Assembly (NCBI GenBank): GCA_002713555.1
Contig: PATG01000139.1
Coordinates: 1-8,342 of the forward strand
Reading direction: 5' to 3'
Length of the DNA: 8,342 bases
Origin: Planctomycetaceae bacterium
GTDB lineage: Bacteria; Planctomycetota; Planctomycetia; Pirellulales; Lacipirellulaceae
Part shown: in pieces, positions 1 to 6,181 of the stretch
Layout of the letters: each line of letters starts with the position of its first letter
Position numbering within the stretch: position 1 is the first letter of the stretch
Made by a program: the position numbers and the translations under genes
The notes under the pieces: generated by a model
The model's input: the letters and a program-made list of their open reading frames with translations, nothing else
What the model was told of the DNA's origin: nothing
The model's database searches: none

Positions 1-562
1 CGGTGCCGTCAGCTGTGCGCATTTGCGCCTGCAAATCCCGCGGGCCAACGAAGACCACATCGACTCCGGGGACACTGTAGATCTCGTCGGCATGCTCGAC
101 GCCGGCGGGGCTCTCGGTCTGTACAACGACAAGAATTTCGTTGTCGGCATTAGCATAGTACTCATCGGCCGTGGCACCAAAGCTGAGCGCGTGCAAGGCG
201 CCTCCCAAGCTGCGATTGCCGACAGGTGGGTACTTTGCCGCGGCGACCGCGCTCTGGGCTTGCTCGACCGTATCGACCATGGGGATCACTATGCCCCATG
301 CCCCGCAATCCAAGGCCCGCTTGATTTGATCGTGGCTGCCGCACGGTATTCGTGTCAGCGGTACGCATCCAGCATCGGCAATCGCTGCGAATAAAGCAGC
401 AGCACGAGACCAATCGAACGGTCCGTGTTCCATGTCGACGACAAGCCAATCGAGTCCGCAGCCAGCTAGAGCCCGGGCGGTGTGGAACTCACCAACGGTC
501 AGCCACAGGCCGTACGATACTTCACCGCGCGCGAGTTTCTGTTTGACTTGGTTCGTTCTCAT
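1..562 (-). CDS. HpcH/HpaI-family class II aldolase, C-terminal part missing (window edge)
   Basis: The minus strand from ATG at 562 is open to the window edge and gives 187 residues of a family usually about 250-260 long, so roughly the last quarter is missing. Family hallmarks are visible: VVDMEHGPFDW (41-51), PLTRIP (68-73), GAWGIVIPMVDT (87-98), VGNRSLGG (114-121), QTESPAG (148-154) and VFVGPRDL (170-177). Compared with E. coli HpaI, known to use His45, Arg70, Glu149 and Asp175, this protein has His46, Arg71, Glu150 and Asp176, so the catalytic base, the substrate arginine and both metal ligands appear intact. The family cleaves 2-keto-3-deoxy or 4-hydroxy-2-keto acids to pyruvate (or a relative) plus an aldehyde, using a divalent metal, in the cytoplasm. 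The natural substrate cannot be told here. An AGAGG stretch lies 9 bases before the ATG and supports this start. The symporter gene lies upstream on the same strand, so co-transcription is possible. Confidence 0.9.
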   Translation of the reverse strand, partial: MRTNQVKQKLARGEVSYGLWLTVGEFHTARALAGCGLDWLVVDMEHGPFDWSRAAALFAAIADAGCVPLTRIPCGSHDQIKRALDCGAWGIVIPMVDTVEQAQSAVAAAKYPPVGNRSLGGALHALSFGATADEYYANADNEILVVVQTESPAGVEHADEIYSVPGVDVVFVGPRDLQAQMRTADGT

Positions 563-624
563 AATCTGCGACCTCTTCCGAGGTTCCTTAGGGGAAGGGT
601 TGCACGCATTGAACCCAGTGTATT

Positions 625-652
625 CTGCCTTTGGCAGCGATTGGCCCGGGCC
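625..652. other. Hairpin and palindrome between symporter and aldolase genes
   Basis: CTGCC-TTT-GGCAG (625-637) can form a tight five-pair hairpin, and a perfect ten-base palindrome GGCCCGGGCC lies at 643-652. Both fall in the 132-base gap between the symporter stop and the aldolase start. No T-run follows either on the minus strand, so this is not a classical intrinsic terminator. It could be a processing site, an attenuator or a chance feature. Confidence 0.3.
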
Positions 653-694
653 TTAAAACTACAGCGTCATCGCCGGATGGGCAAGCCGGTGCAA

Positions 695-2383
695 TCACGT
701 CCTATCATCTTTCTTTTGCGGCAATAACCAGCAGATGAATGTGCCGACCGCCAGGTCAACGGCGAGAGAGGCCGGCCCGACCCATTGAAAGCTGATCGGG
801 TCCTCGGCGACCATGTACGTCGTTTCCGTGGCCGGATTTGTTCTCTCGACCATTGCGACGCCGAACGTCTCAACAGGGATTCCAAATTGGGCATCGAGAA
901 ATGTGACGAGCGGTCCGGAAAAGGCGATTATGGCGGCCACGGCCACGCCAACGATCGTCGCGATCCACACGCCCAGCGGTCGGGAAAAGGGAACGAATAG
1001 AGCAAAGAAAAAGAGTCCAAAGATGGGTGCTGTGAGCAGATTGACTGTCTTGTTCGTTACTGCTGAGATATTTCCTGGTATGTAACCCATGTAAGCACTG
1101 CTGAACACAACGATCACGCCAATGGAAAAGGCCAAGATCCGGGAGAACATCAAGTGCCCTTTTTCGGTCTTGGGGCCTTTGCCGAACCGATCGAGAAAAT
1201 CAGTGGTCACCACAGCGGTGATCGAGTTGATTCCCGAGTCGACGCTTGACATCGCCGCAGCAAACATGGCCGAAACGACCAGCCCCGATACTCCAACTGG
1301 CAAGTGATAGGCAACATAGTGGGGAAACATGTCGTCTGCACTCTCGGTAAGCGACATATTCGCTGGTAGCTGCTCTGGATGGGCTGAGAAATAGGACATG
1401 AGCGCCATTCCAACCGAAATAAGCGTGATCAGGACCGTAATGCCAACGGTCATCTGTGCAATGATGGCGTGTCGGGCAGCCTTTACGTCGCGCATCGACA
1501 TAAAGCGTTGCACCGCCGTTTGATCGCCACCGGCAGTACATACTTGCCACACCACGAGCGACAGGAGGGTGCCCGCGACGGTGACTCTGGTTCTAGGATC
1601 GAAACTCAGCAGCGGTTGGGTATCCCAATGGGGCTGCCAGGTGGTGGGGACCCAACCGAATCCGCCAAAGTCATAGGTTACCATCATGATAACGAGCATG
1701 GCCCCTCCGAGCAGGAGTATCGTCTGCATCAGATCGGTAATCACTACGGCCCGGAGACCGCCAATCGACGTGTAAATCACGGCAACAATCCCCGTGCATA
1801 GCACAACGGTTTGGATGTGTTGCGTTCCGACACCAAGCATCACCGTCATCGCTTTGGCGGCCAGGTAAATTAAAAGTGACATCCAGAATAGCCGTAGGAC
1901 GAGAAACATGACCGCGCCGAGTAGGCGGATGCTCAAACCAAGCCGAACCTCAAGGAGTTCATAAGCGCTGGTGACGCGGTGTTTCATGTAAACTGGCAAG
2001 AGTCCATAAGCAACAATCAGGTAAGTGAGTGGGTAGGCGAACATTCCACAGGCGAGCACGGGGCCTTTGCCAACCGCTTCGCCCGGCATGGAGAGATAGC
2101 TGATCGTGCTCAGCAGCGTGGCGAACAGTGAAATTCCGACCAAAGTCGGATTCATGTTTCCGCTGCCCAGGAAGTATTCTTTGGTGCTCGTCTGTTTGCG
2201 GCCGAAAAACCATCCGATGAGAATGGTCGACAATGCGTAGATGCCAATGAGTGCCCAATCAAATGCCTGAAGTCCGATTGGCGCGGCGGTGCTAGAATCA
2301 TTGGCGCGGGCGGGCGCAGCACAAAAGATCATGCAAGTGAAAACTCCGCTCAAGAATCCCCACCGATGAAAGTGCTGCATCAT
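695..2383 (-). CDS. Sodium:solute symporter (SSS/SLC5-type) with N-terminal signal peptide
   Basis: This 562-residue inner-membrane protein belongs to the sodium:solute symporter family (TC 2.A.21), which couples Na+ influx to uptake of a sugar, amino acid, carboxylate or vitamin. Family marks: a first core helix near 42-60, KEYFLGSGNMNP (68-79), STISYLSMPGEA (92-103), GGLRAVVITDLMQ (208-220), GGDQTAVQRFMSMRD (285-299) and the Ser-rich helix AMFAAAMSSVDSGINS (372-387), where the family binds Na+. About a dozen further hydrophobic segments follow to residue 554. The frame stays open upstream to an ATG at 2632, but the first 83 residues of that longer form are basic, Cys/Arg-rich and unlike the family. 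The start at 2383 instead gives a typical signal peptide: HRW, a hydrophobic stretch at 9-23, then APARA before Asn28. No strong Shine-Dalgarno is visible, as is common in planctomycetes. The substrate is unknown; the downstream aldolase hints at a sugar acid or related carboxylate. Confidence 0.92.
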   Translation of the reverse strand: MMQHFHRWGFLSGVFTCMIFCAAPARANDSSTAAPIGLQAFDWALIGIYALSTILIGWFFGRKQTSTKEYFLGSGNMNPTLVGISLFATLLSTISYLSMPGEAVGKGPVLACGMFAYPLTYLIVAYGLLPVYMKHRVTSAYELLEVRLGLSIRLLGAVMFLVLRLFWMSLLIYLAAKAMTVMLGVGTQHIQTVVLCTGIVAVIYTSIGGLRAVVITDLMQTILLLGGAMLVIMMVTYDFGGFGWVPTTWQPHWDTQPLLSFDPRTRVTVAGTLLSLVVWQVCTAGGDQTAVQRFMSMRDVKAARHAIIAQMTVGITVLITLISVGMALMSYFSAHPEQLPANMSLTESADDMFPHYVAYHLPVGVSGLVVSAMFAAAMSSVDSGINSITAVVTTDFLDRFGKGPKTEKGHLMFSRILAFSIGVIVVFSSAYMGYIPGNISAVTNKTVNLLTAPIFGLFFFALFVPFSRPLGVWIATIVGVAVAAIIAFSGPLVTFLDAQFGIPVETFGVAMVERTNPATETTYMVAEDPISFQWVGPASLAVDLAVGTFICWLLPQKKDDRT

Positions 2384-2432
2384 GCGTTTAGAATTCAAGT
2401 TGCCGCACGCCCTACGATTCCATCGCGAATGG

Positions 2433-2494
2433 CACCGACACCTGTCCGCAAAAATTTTTGCCCGTCGAAGGAGATTGCCGGGCACGTGTCGGTG
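2433..2494 (-). promoter_or_regulatory. Nested inverted repeat with A5T5 palindrome upstream of the symporter
   Basis: Nine-base arms CACCGACAC (2433-2441) and GTGTCGGTG (2486-2494) are exact inverted copies. Between them lies a perfect 14-base palindrome, GCAAAAATTTTTGC (2448-2461). In RNA read on the minus strand, the arms could close a long stem, and a nested TGCCC/GGGCA stem can form inside. The palindrome lies 65-78 bases upstream of the symporter ATG, a plausible place for an operator or a leader structure. The symmetry is seen directly; the regulatory role is inference. Confidence 0.4.
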
Positions 2495-2568
2495 TTCGCC
2501 ACGGCGACCAGGAGGTGATTTGGTGTGGAACAAGCTGTTGAACCTCTTGCGATTTTGTGCTGTGTATA

Positions 2569-2601
2569 CCGACAACCGTTCGAATACGTTTCGGTCGTCG
2601 G
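2569..2601 (-). promoter_or_regulatory. Ten-pair hairpin in the possible symporter leader
   Basis: CCGACAACCG (2569-2578) and CGGTCGTCGG (2592-2601) are inverted copies with one mismatch. On the minus strand that mismatch becomes a G-U pair, so RNA in the symporter direction could form an unbroken ten-pair stem with a 13-base loop. On the plus strand it would be an A-C mismatch, which suggests, weakly, that the minus-strand transcript is the relevant one. No T-run follows. Confidence 0.35.
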
Positions 2602-2733
2602 CAACGTCCTTTCGGCAGGTTGACGGTGTCACCTAAGCATACTGGATAAAGAATCGAGAGCAATCTCAAGCTGCTTTTGCGCTTTTGGGTGCTTTTCCAT
2701 AGGCAAGACCCGCCCCTTTTACTCCCGTTCCCT

Positions 2734-2742
2734 GCTTCTGAT
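2734..2742. repeat. Target-site duplication, left copy
   Basis: GCTTCTGAT directly abuts the left inverted repeat of the insertion sequence. It matches GCTTCTGGT at 3744-3752 in 8 of 9 positions. A duplication of about 7-13 bases is normal for IS4-group transposition, and the single mismatch suggests an old event. Confidence 0.7.
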
Positions 2743-2758
2743 CAATACTGTTCGGCTC
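2743..2758. repeat. Terminal inverted repeat, transposase-distal end
   Basis: CAATACTGTTCGGCTC pairs with the opposite end at 3728-3743 with one mismatch at the third base. A further TTTGC match sits five bases inside at both ends. This is the end downstream of the transposase remnant. Confidence 0.8.
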
Positions 2759-2900
2759 GGGGTTTGCGAGCTTGGGTTGGGTGAATATCGCTATCGATAT
2801 AATAGCCGTACCGACAGGCATTGGGCAGAATCGGAATATGATTACGCCCAGTTTTTTGAAATCGCGCAGCATGAACCATCACGAGACAGTAGACCGTGGT

Positions 2901-3579
2901 TTAGGCTTCGTGGTGTTGGAGCTTCTGAATATGAGCGAGCAATTCATCGTCGTCCGCCCATTCGTTGAAGTAATGGCAGATCATTTCATAAGTTCGCTTG
3001 GTCGGCTTACGTCCCACCCACAGGCTGATCATCAGGCTGGCAATCAAGGCTGCATACATCTGGATAGTGACGCCGTTTTTACTGTGAGCCAACAAGTGGC
3101 GACAGCCCAAAATACATTTGAACCAACGAAAGAACAGTTCAATAGTCCAGCGATGTTTGTATGCCAATGCCAGCAACTCGCTGTCCAGTTGCAGTTCGCT
3201 AGTTGCCAATACCAAGATGACAGGCTGATCTTTATCATCGAGTTTCCCGGTGTCGATCTTCACGACGCGTACTGGTTGACGGATAGAATTCTTTTTGTGA
3301 TCCGAACCGATCTTGTCGACAATCACATCCTCAATGACCCCAGCAGCGGCCGCTTCCGGCGAGATCGTGCTTCGTTTCGATCACTTGATACGCTGCATTG
3401 TTTTGAATGCGACAGACGAACGACGCCTTCTTATCAACAATGTCCTGAAAGAACTCGTAGCTGTTATAGCCGCGATCCAGGACGTACAGCCGCCCTGGTT
3501 GCAGCAACGGATTCAGGACCCGAAAGAACTTAAGTCCTTGCACGTCCTTTTCTTCAAGATTATTTCGCTGCCGTACCAT
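2901..3579 (-). pseudogene. IS4-family transposase remnant, N-terminally deleted and frameshifted
   Basis: Two minus-strand frames carry consecutive parts of one DDE transposase. The upstream frame (3579 down to about 3361) holds the second-Asp region, RLYVLDRGYNSYEFF, then SFVCRIQNNAAY. The downstream frame (about 3359 to the TAA at 2901) continues PEAAAAGVIEDVIVDKIG, then YKHRWTIELFFRWFK, an exact Y-2-R-3-E-6-K signature that carries the catalytic Glu, followed by GCRHLLAHSKNG, SLWVGRKPTKRTYEM and the C-terminus. The switch lies near 3360, where one extra base (or two missing) sits after the HDL codons; no slippery run is present, so a programmed shift is unlikely. Upstream of 3579 the frame meets a stop at 3613-3615 and no N-terminal domain with the first catalytic Asp is found before the element ends. 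About 200 residues appear to be missing. The transposase is therefore non-functional. Confidence 0.88.
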
Positions 3580-3727
3580 CCTTGGACCACTCGTGGCTAT
3601 GATTTTAGACCGTCAAGACACAGGATGCACAGACTGCGCGCATGGCGCAAGATGGGTCTCCTGCGAAGATAGGAAAAATCGATCCCATTCCTTGCCACAC
3701 CAAATCAATGTTCACAAGGCAAATGTT

Positions 3728-3743
3728 GAGCCGAACAGTACTG
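3728..3743. repeat. Terminal inverted repeat, transposase-proximal end
   Basis: GAGCCGAACAGTACTG is the inverse of the repeat at 2743-2758 with one mismatch. It is the end upstream of the transposase remnant and abuts the right target-site copy. Confidence 0.8.
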
Positions 3744-3752
3744 GCTTCTGGT
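3744..3752. repeat. Target-site duplication, right copy
   Basis: GCTTCTGGT abuts the right inverted repeat and matches 2734-2742 in 8 of 9 positions. The last base is also the first base of the candidate -10 box of the PSD1 gene. Confidence 0.7.
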
Positions 3753-3757
3753 ATGAT
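3749..3757 (+). promoter_or_regulatory. Candidate extended -10 box for the PSD1-DUF1501 operon
   Basis: TGGTATGAT fits an extended -10 (TGn followed by TATGAT, one change from TATAAT), 23 bases before the PSD1 ATG. The insertion sequence ends immediately upstream, so any original -35 is now about 1 kb away. The nearest -35-like match, TTGAGC at 3726-3731 in the inverted repeat, has a poor 20-base spacing. An extended -10 can work without a good -35, but the short leader makes this tentative. Confidence 0.35.
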
Positions 3758-3765
3758 GGGGTGTA

Positions 3766-3772
3766 AAGGGGA
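3766..3772 (+). promoter_or_regulatory. Shine-Dalgarno-like site of the PSD1 gene
   Basis: AAGGGGA lies eight bases before the ATG at 3781. It favours 3781 over the in-frame ATG at 3805, which has no comparable purine stretch at the right distance. Confidence 0.5.
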
Positions 3773-3780
3773 TTTCGGGT

Positions 3781-6174
3781 ATGTCTGGGCGTATTGAAAT
3801 TGAAATGAGCCGGCGCTTCTTGAGGGGGGTGTATGCGCTGGTGGCGATTGGGGCCCTTGTCGGTACGCACGCGACAACCCGCGGAGAAATTCCCGACGGC
3901 GCGAGCCTCGCTGAAGGGCATGCTCGCGACGCCCCAATTGACTTTCAGCGCGAGATCCGCCCAGTCTTGGAAAAGTGTTCCTCGTGCCATGGCGGTGTGA
4001 AGAAGACCGCGGGCCTCAGCGTTCTCAGTCGCGAATTGCTGCTGGCTGATACCGATGCGGACGAGCCATCTGTAATCCCAGGAGATGCAGCTGGAAGCGA
4101 GTTGATTCGGCGTGTGTCCTCGAGCGACGTTGACGAGCGGATGCCTCCAGATGAGCCGCTTTCTCAATCGGAAGTCCAACTGCTTAGACGTTGGATCGAT
4201 GCCGGTGCGTCCTGGCCAGAGCATTGGGCTTATCGCCCCTTAGTTCGTAATGCATTGCCTGCAGGCACGACACATCCCATTGACTACTTTGTATTGAGCC
4301 AACTGTCTCAGGCCGGTGTTTGGCCATCTCCCAAAGCAGACCGTCCGACACTGATTCGGCGTTTGTTTCTCGATCTGACAGGCTTGCTTCCGTCGACGCG
4401 CGAAGTTGCTGCTTTTGTCCGCGATCGTTCGCCGACCGCCTACGACGACTTGGTGAATGGCTTGCTTGGATCAGAGCATTATGGAGAGCGCTGGGCGCGG
4501 CATTGGCTCGACGAGGCACGCTACGCGGACTCGGAAGGCTATGAAAAAGACTCTGTAAAAAGCGATGCCTATCACTTTCGCGACTGGGTGATTCGAGCGA
4601 TCAATGAGGATATGCCCTTCGACGAGTTCACCAAGAAGCAGATTGCGGGAGATCTCCTTCCTGATCGTACGAGCGACGACCTCTTGGCAACAAAGTTTCA
4701 TCTGCAAGCTCAATTCAATCTCGAGGGCGGTGTCGACAGCGAGGAAGATCGAACCAAGCGGGTCATCGATCGAATCAATACGGTCGGCACGGTTTGGCTG
4801 GCAACAACCATTGGATGTTGCCAGTGCCACGATCATCCCTACGACCCAATCGCCCAAGGCGACTACTATGCACTGTATGCCTTTTTCAACAATTTCGATC
4901 TGGCAGCTGATTTTCTGGATGACCCACCAGAGGATGCCGAGCAAAAACGCCAGCAGCGAATGAAGCATTGGAACGTAATTGCTGACCTAAGTCGACGACA
5001 AGTGACCGACAAAAATTTAAGTTTTGAACTGCAGGGAAAACTTACTAACTTAAGGACACTGGATAACAAGCTCGGTGTCACGAGATTTCTCCTTGAGCGA
5101 ACATCCGATCGGCGCAAGACGTACGTGTTTCGGCGCGGAGATTTCCTGCAGCCGCTGGTTGCTGAGGGTGAAGTTGCGCCCGGGCCGCCCCGCCTGTGGC
5201 CGCCGATGAAGCCGACCTCGTGGCACGCCAGTCGCCTCGATTTTGCGAACTGGCTGACGGCGGAGGCCGCACCGATCGTTGCGCGGGTGAGGGTCAATCG
5301 GGTCTGGATGCATCTTTTTGGGAGACCGCTTGCAGCTCAAACGATCGATTTCGGATCACGTGGAGAATTACCCTCCCATCCCGAATTGCTCGACTGGCTG
5401 GCCGACTGGTTCATCCACGAAGCCGGCTGGAGTCGCAAGGAACTTATTCGGATGATTGTTTCGTCGGAGATCTACCGTAAGTCATCTGACACAAGACTCG
5501 ACATGGCACAGATCGATGCCGATAACAGGCTGCTGTGGCGTCAGAATCGGCTGCGGGTAGACGCTGAGATTCTCCGCGATATTTGCCTGGACGTCTCGGG
5601 ACTTCTCTACCGCGAAATAGGTGGCCCTAGTGTCCGCCCTCCCATCCCGACGCACGTTGCTAAACAATCCTTTGTAAGCAATCCGGGCCCCCCCGTATCG
5701 GAAGGCAAGGATCGATATCGACGGGGTGTCTATACGCTCTGTCGACGAACGGCGATTGATCCAAATCTACTTACTTTTGACTGTCCTGACGCGAGTGCCG
5801 CCACCCCGCGACGCGAGCGCTCCAATAATGCCTTGCAGGCGCTTGCCACTCTGCAGAACGAGGTGTTTCTCGAAGCGGCGCAGGGATTTGCCAAGCGGTT
5901 GCTTTGCCTCGACGTCGATCTTGAGCAGATCGATCGGGATCGATTAGGATTGGCGATTCAAATGGCACTCAGTCGCAAACCCGAGGTCTTCGAAGTGTTG
6001 ACACTTGCCGATCTCTTGGCAGATTCCCGCAGCTTCTATCGGCGCCATCCCGAGGAGGCGGTGCGCCTGGTGGGTCCTCATGTGGCCGAGGGCGTGGACC
6101 CTGCGGAGAATGCTTCCTGGGTGGTGGTGGCACGTACGATCTTGAACCTCGACGAATTCATCACACGACAGTAG
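3781..6174 (+). CDS. PSCyt1/PSCyt2/PSD1 (DUF1549-DUF1553) cytochrome-like exported protein
   Basis: This 797-residue protein has the planctomycete-specific order PSCyt1, PSCyt2, PSD1. A basic start (SRRFLRG) and hydrophobic stretch at about 17-30 indicate export. PSCyt1 (about 54-150) has the heme-c motif CSSCH (66-70), with MPPDEPLS (121-128) supplying a possible distal Met ligand, then WIDAGASWPEHWAY. PSCyt2/DUF1549 (about 165-375) has IDYFVL, RRLFLDLTGLLP (193-204), YGERWARHWLDEARYADSEG (234-253) and a second CxxCH, CCQCHDHPYDPI (346-357). A charged linker follows, then TYVFRRGDFLQP (447-458). PSD1/DUF1553 (about 481-793) has RVRVNRVWMHLFG (502-514), IDFGSRGELPSHPELLDWLA (522-541), ERSNNALQALATLQNEVF (679-696) and the closing LNLDEF. 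Such proteins are abundant in planctomycetes, probably act outside the inner membrane, and have no proven reaction. Seven bases separate it from the DUF1501 gene, as in many planctomycete operons. Confidence 0.95.
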   Translation: MSGRIEIEMSRRFLRGVYALVAIGALVGTHATTRGEIPDGASLAEGHARDAPIDFQREIRPVLEKCSSCHGGVKKTAGLSVLSRELLLADTDADEPSVIPGDAAGSELIRRVSSSDVDERMPPDEPLSQSEVQLLRRWIDAGASWPEHWAYRPLVRNALPAGTTHPIDYFVLSQLSQAGVWPSPKADRPTLIRRLFLDLTGLLPSTREVAAFVRDRSPTAYDDLVNGLLGSEHYGERWARHWLDEARYADSEGYEKDSVKSDAYHFRDWVIRAINEDMPFDEFTKKQIAGDLLPDRTSDDLLATKFHLQAQFNLEGGVDSEEDRTKRVIDRINTVGTVWLATTIGCCQCHDHPYDPIAQGDYYALYAFFNNFDLAADFLDDPPEDAEQKRQQRMKHWNVIADLSRRQVTDKNLSFELQGKLTNLRTLDNKLGVTRFLLERTSDRRKTYVFRRGDFLQPLVAEGEVAPGPPRLWPPMKPTSWHASRLDFANWLTAEAAPIVARVRVNRVWMHLFGRPLAAQTIDFGSRGELPSHPELLDWLADWFIHEAGWSRKELIRMIVSSEIYRKSSDTRLDMAQIDADNRLLWRQNRLRVDAEILRDICLDVSGLLYREIGGPSVRPPIPTHVAKQSFVSNPGPPVSEGKDRYRRGVYTLCRRTAIDPNLLTFDCPDASAATPRRERSNNALQALATLQNEVFLEAAQGFAKRLLCLDVDLEQIDRDRLGLAIQMALSRKPEVFEVLTLADLLADSRSFYRRHPEEAVRLVGPHVAEGVDPAENASWVVVARTILNLDEFITRQ

Positions 6175-6181
6175 AACTACC

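Larger units (their letters stand above)
2384..2733. other. Gene-free divergent intergenic region upstream of the symporter
   Basis: About 350 bases with no convincing gene. Open frames cross it on both strands, but their translations are rich in Arg, Cys and Ser and show no family motif. Together with 3753-3780 it was probably one divergent promoter region of about 390 bases before the insertion sequence entered. It holds the inverted repeats annotated separately, and three GCTTTT units at 2673, 2681 and 2691. I could not pick a convincing sigma-70 promoter for the symporter. Confidence 0.6.
2743..3743 (-). mobile_element. Decayed IS4-family insertion sequence (internally deleted)
   Basis: The element is 1001 bases long and bounded by inverted repeats, CAATACTGTTCGGCTC at 2743-2758 and the inverse of CAGTACTGTTCGGCTC at 3728-3743 (15/16 identical; 20/25 when extended inward). 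Both ends begin with CA. A 9-base near-identical duplication flanks it. The only gene inside is a broken minus-strand transposase with IS4-type motifs. Intact relatives of this transposase run to about 400 residues and would need an element of about 1.5 kb, so about 0.5 kb seems to have been lost from the transposase N-terminal half. About 140 bases between the transposase stop (2901) and the left repeat hold no recognisable gene. The element could move only if a related transposase supplied in trans still recognised its ends. Confidence 0.82.

Noticed and set aside
23..394. Plus-strand 123-codon open frame at the left end
   Set aside because: It is antisense to the aldolase, whose minus-strand reading is conserved throughout and keeps the catalytic residues.
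2384..2632. In-frame N-terminal extension of 83 residues on the symporter
   Set aside because: It is Arg/Cys-rich with no family similarity, and the Met-Met at 2383 begins a textbook signal peptide.
2412..2669. Minus-strand 85-codon open frame upstream of the symporter
   Set aside because: No recognisable domain; it overlaps other equally unconvincing frames in a region rich in inverted repeats.
2673..2696. Three GCTTTT units as a tandem repeat or terminator
   Set aside because: The spacing is uneven (8 and 10 bases), no stem precedes them, and no plus-strand gene ends here.
3340..3370. Programmed ribosomal frameshift in the transposase
   Set aside because: No slippery heptamer or A-run is at the junction, and the missing N-terminal domain already makes the gene non-functional.
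2772..3533. Plus-strand 253-codon open frame across the insertion sequence
   Set aside because: It is the antisense of the transposase remnant, whose minus-strand translations carry the DDE-family motifs.
4471..4968. Minus-strand 165-codon open frame inside the PSD1 gene
   Set aside because: It is antisense to the conserved PSCyt2 region (positions of CCQCHDHPYDPI) and has no motif of its own.
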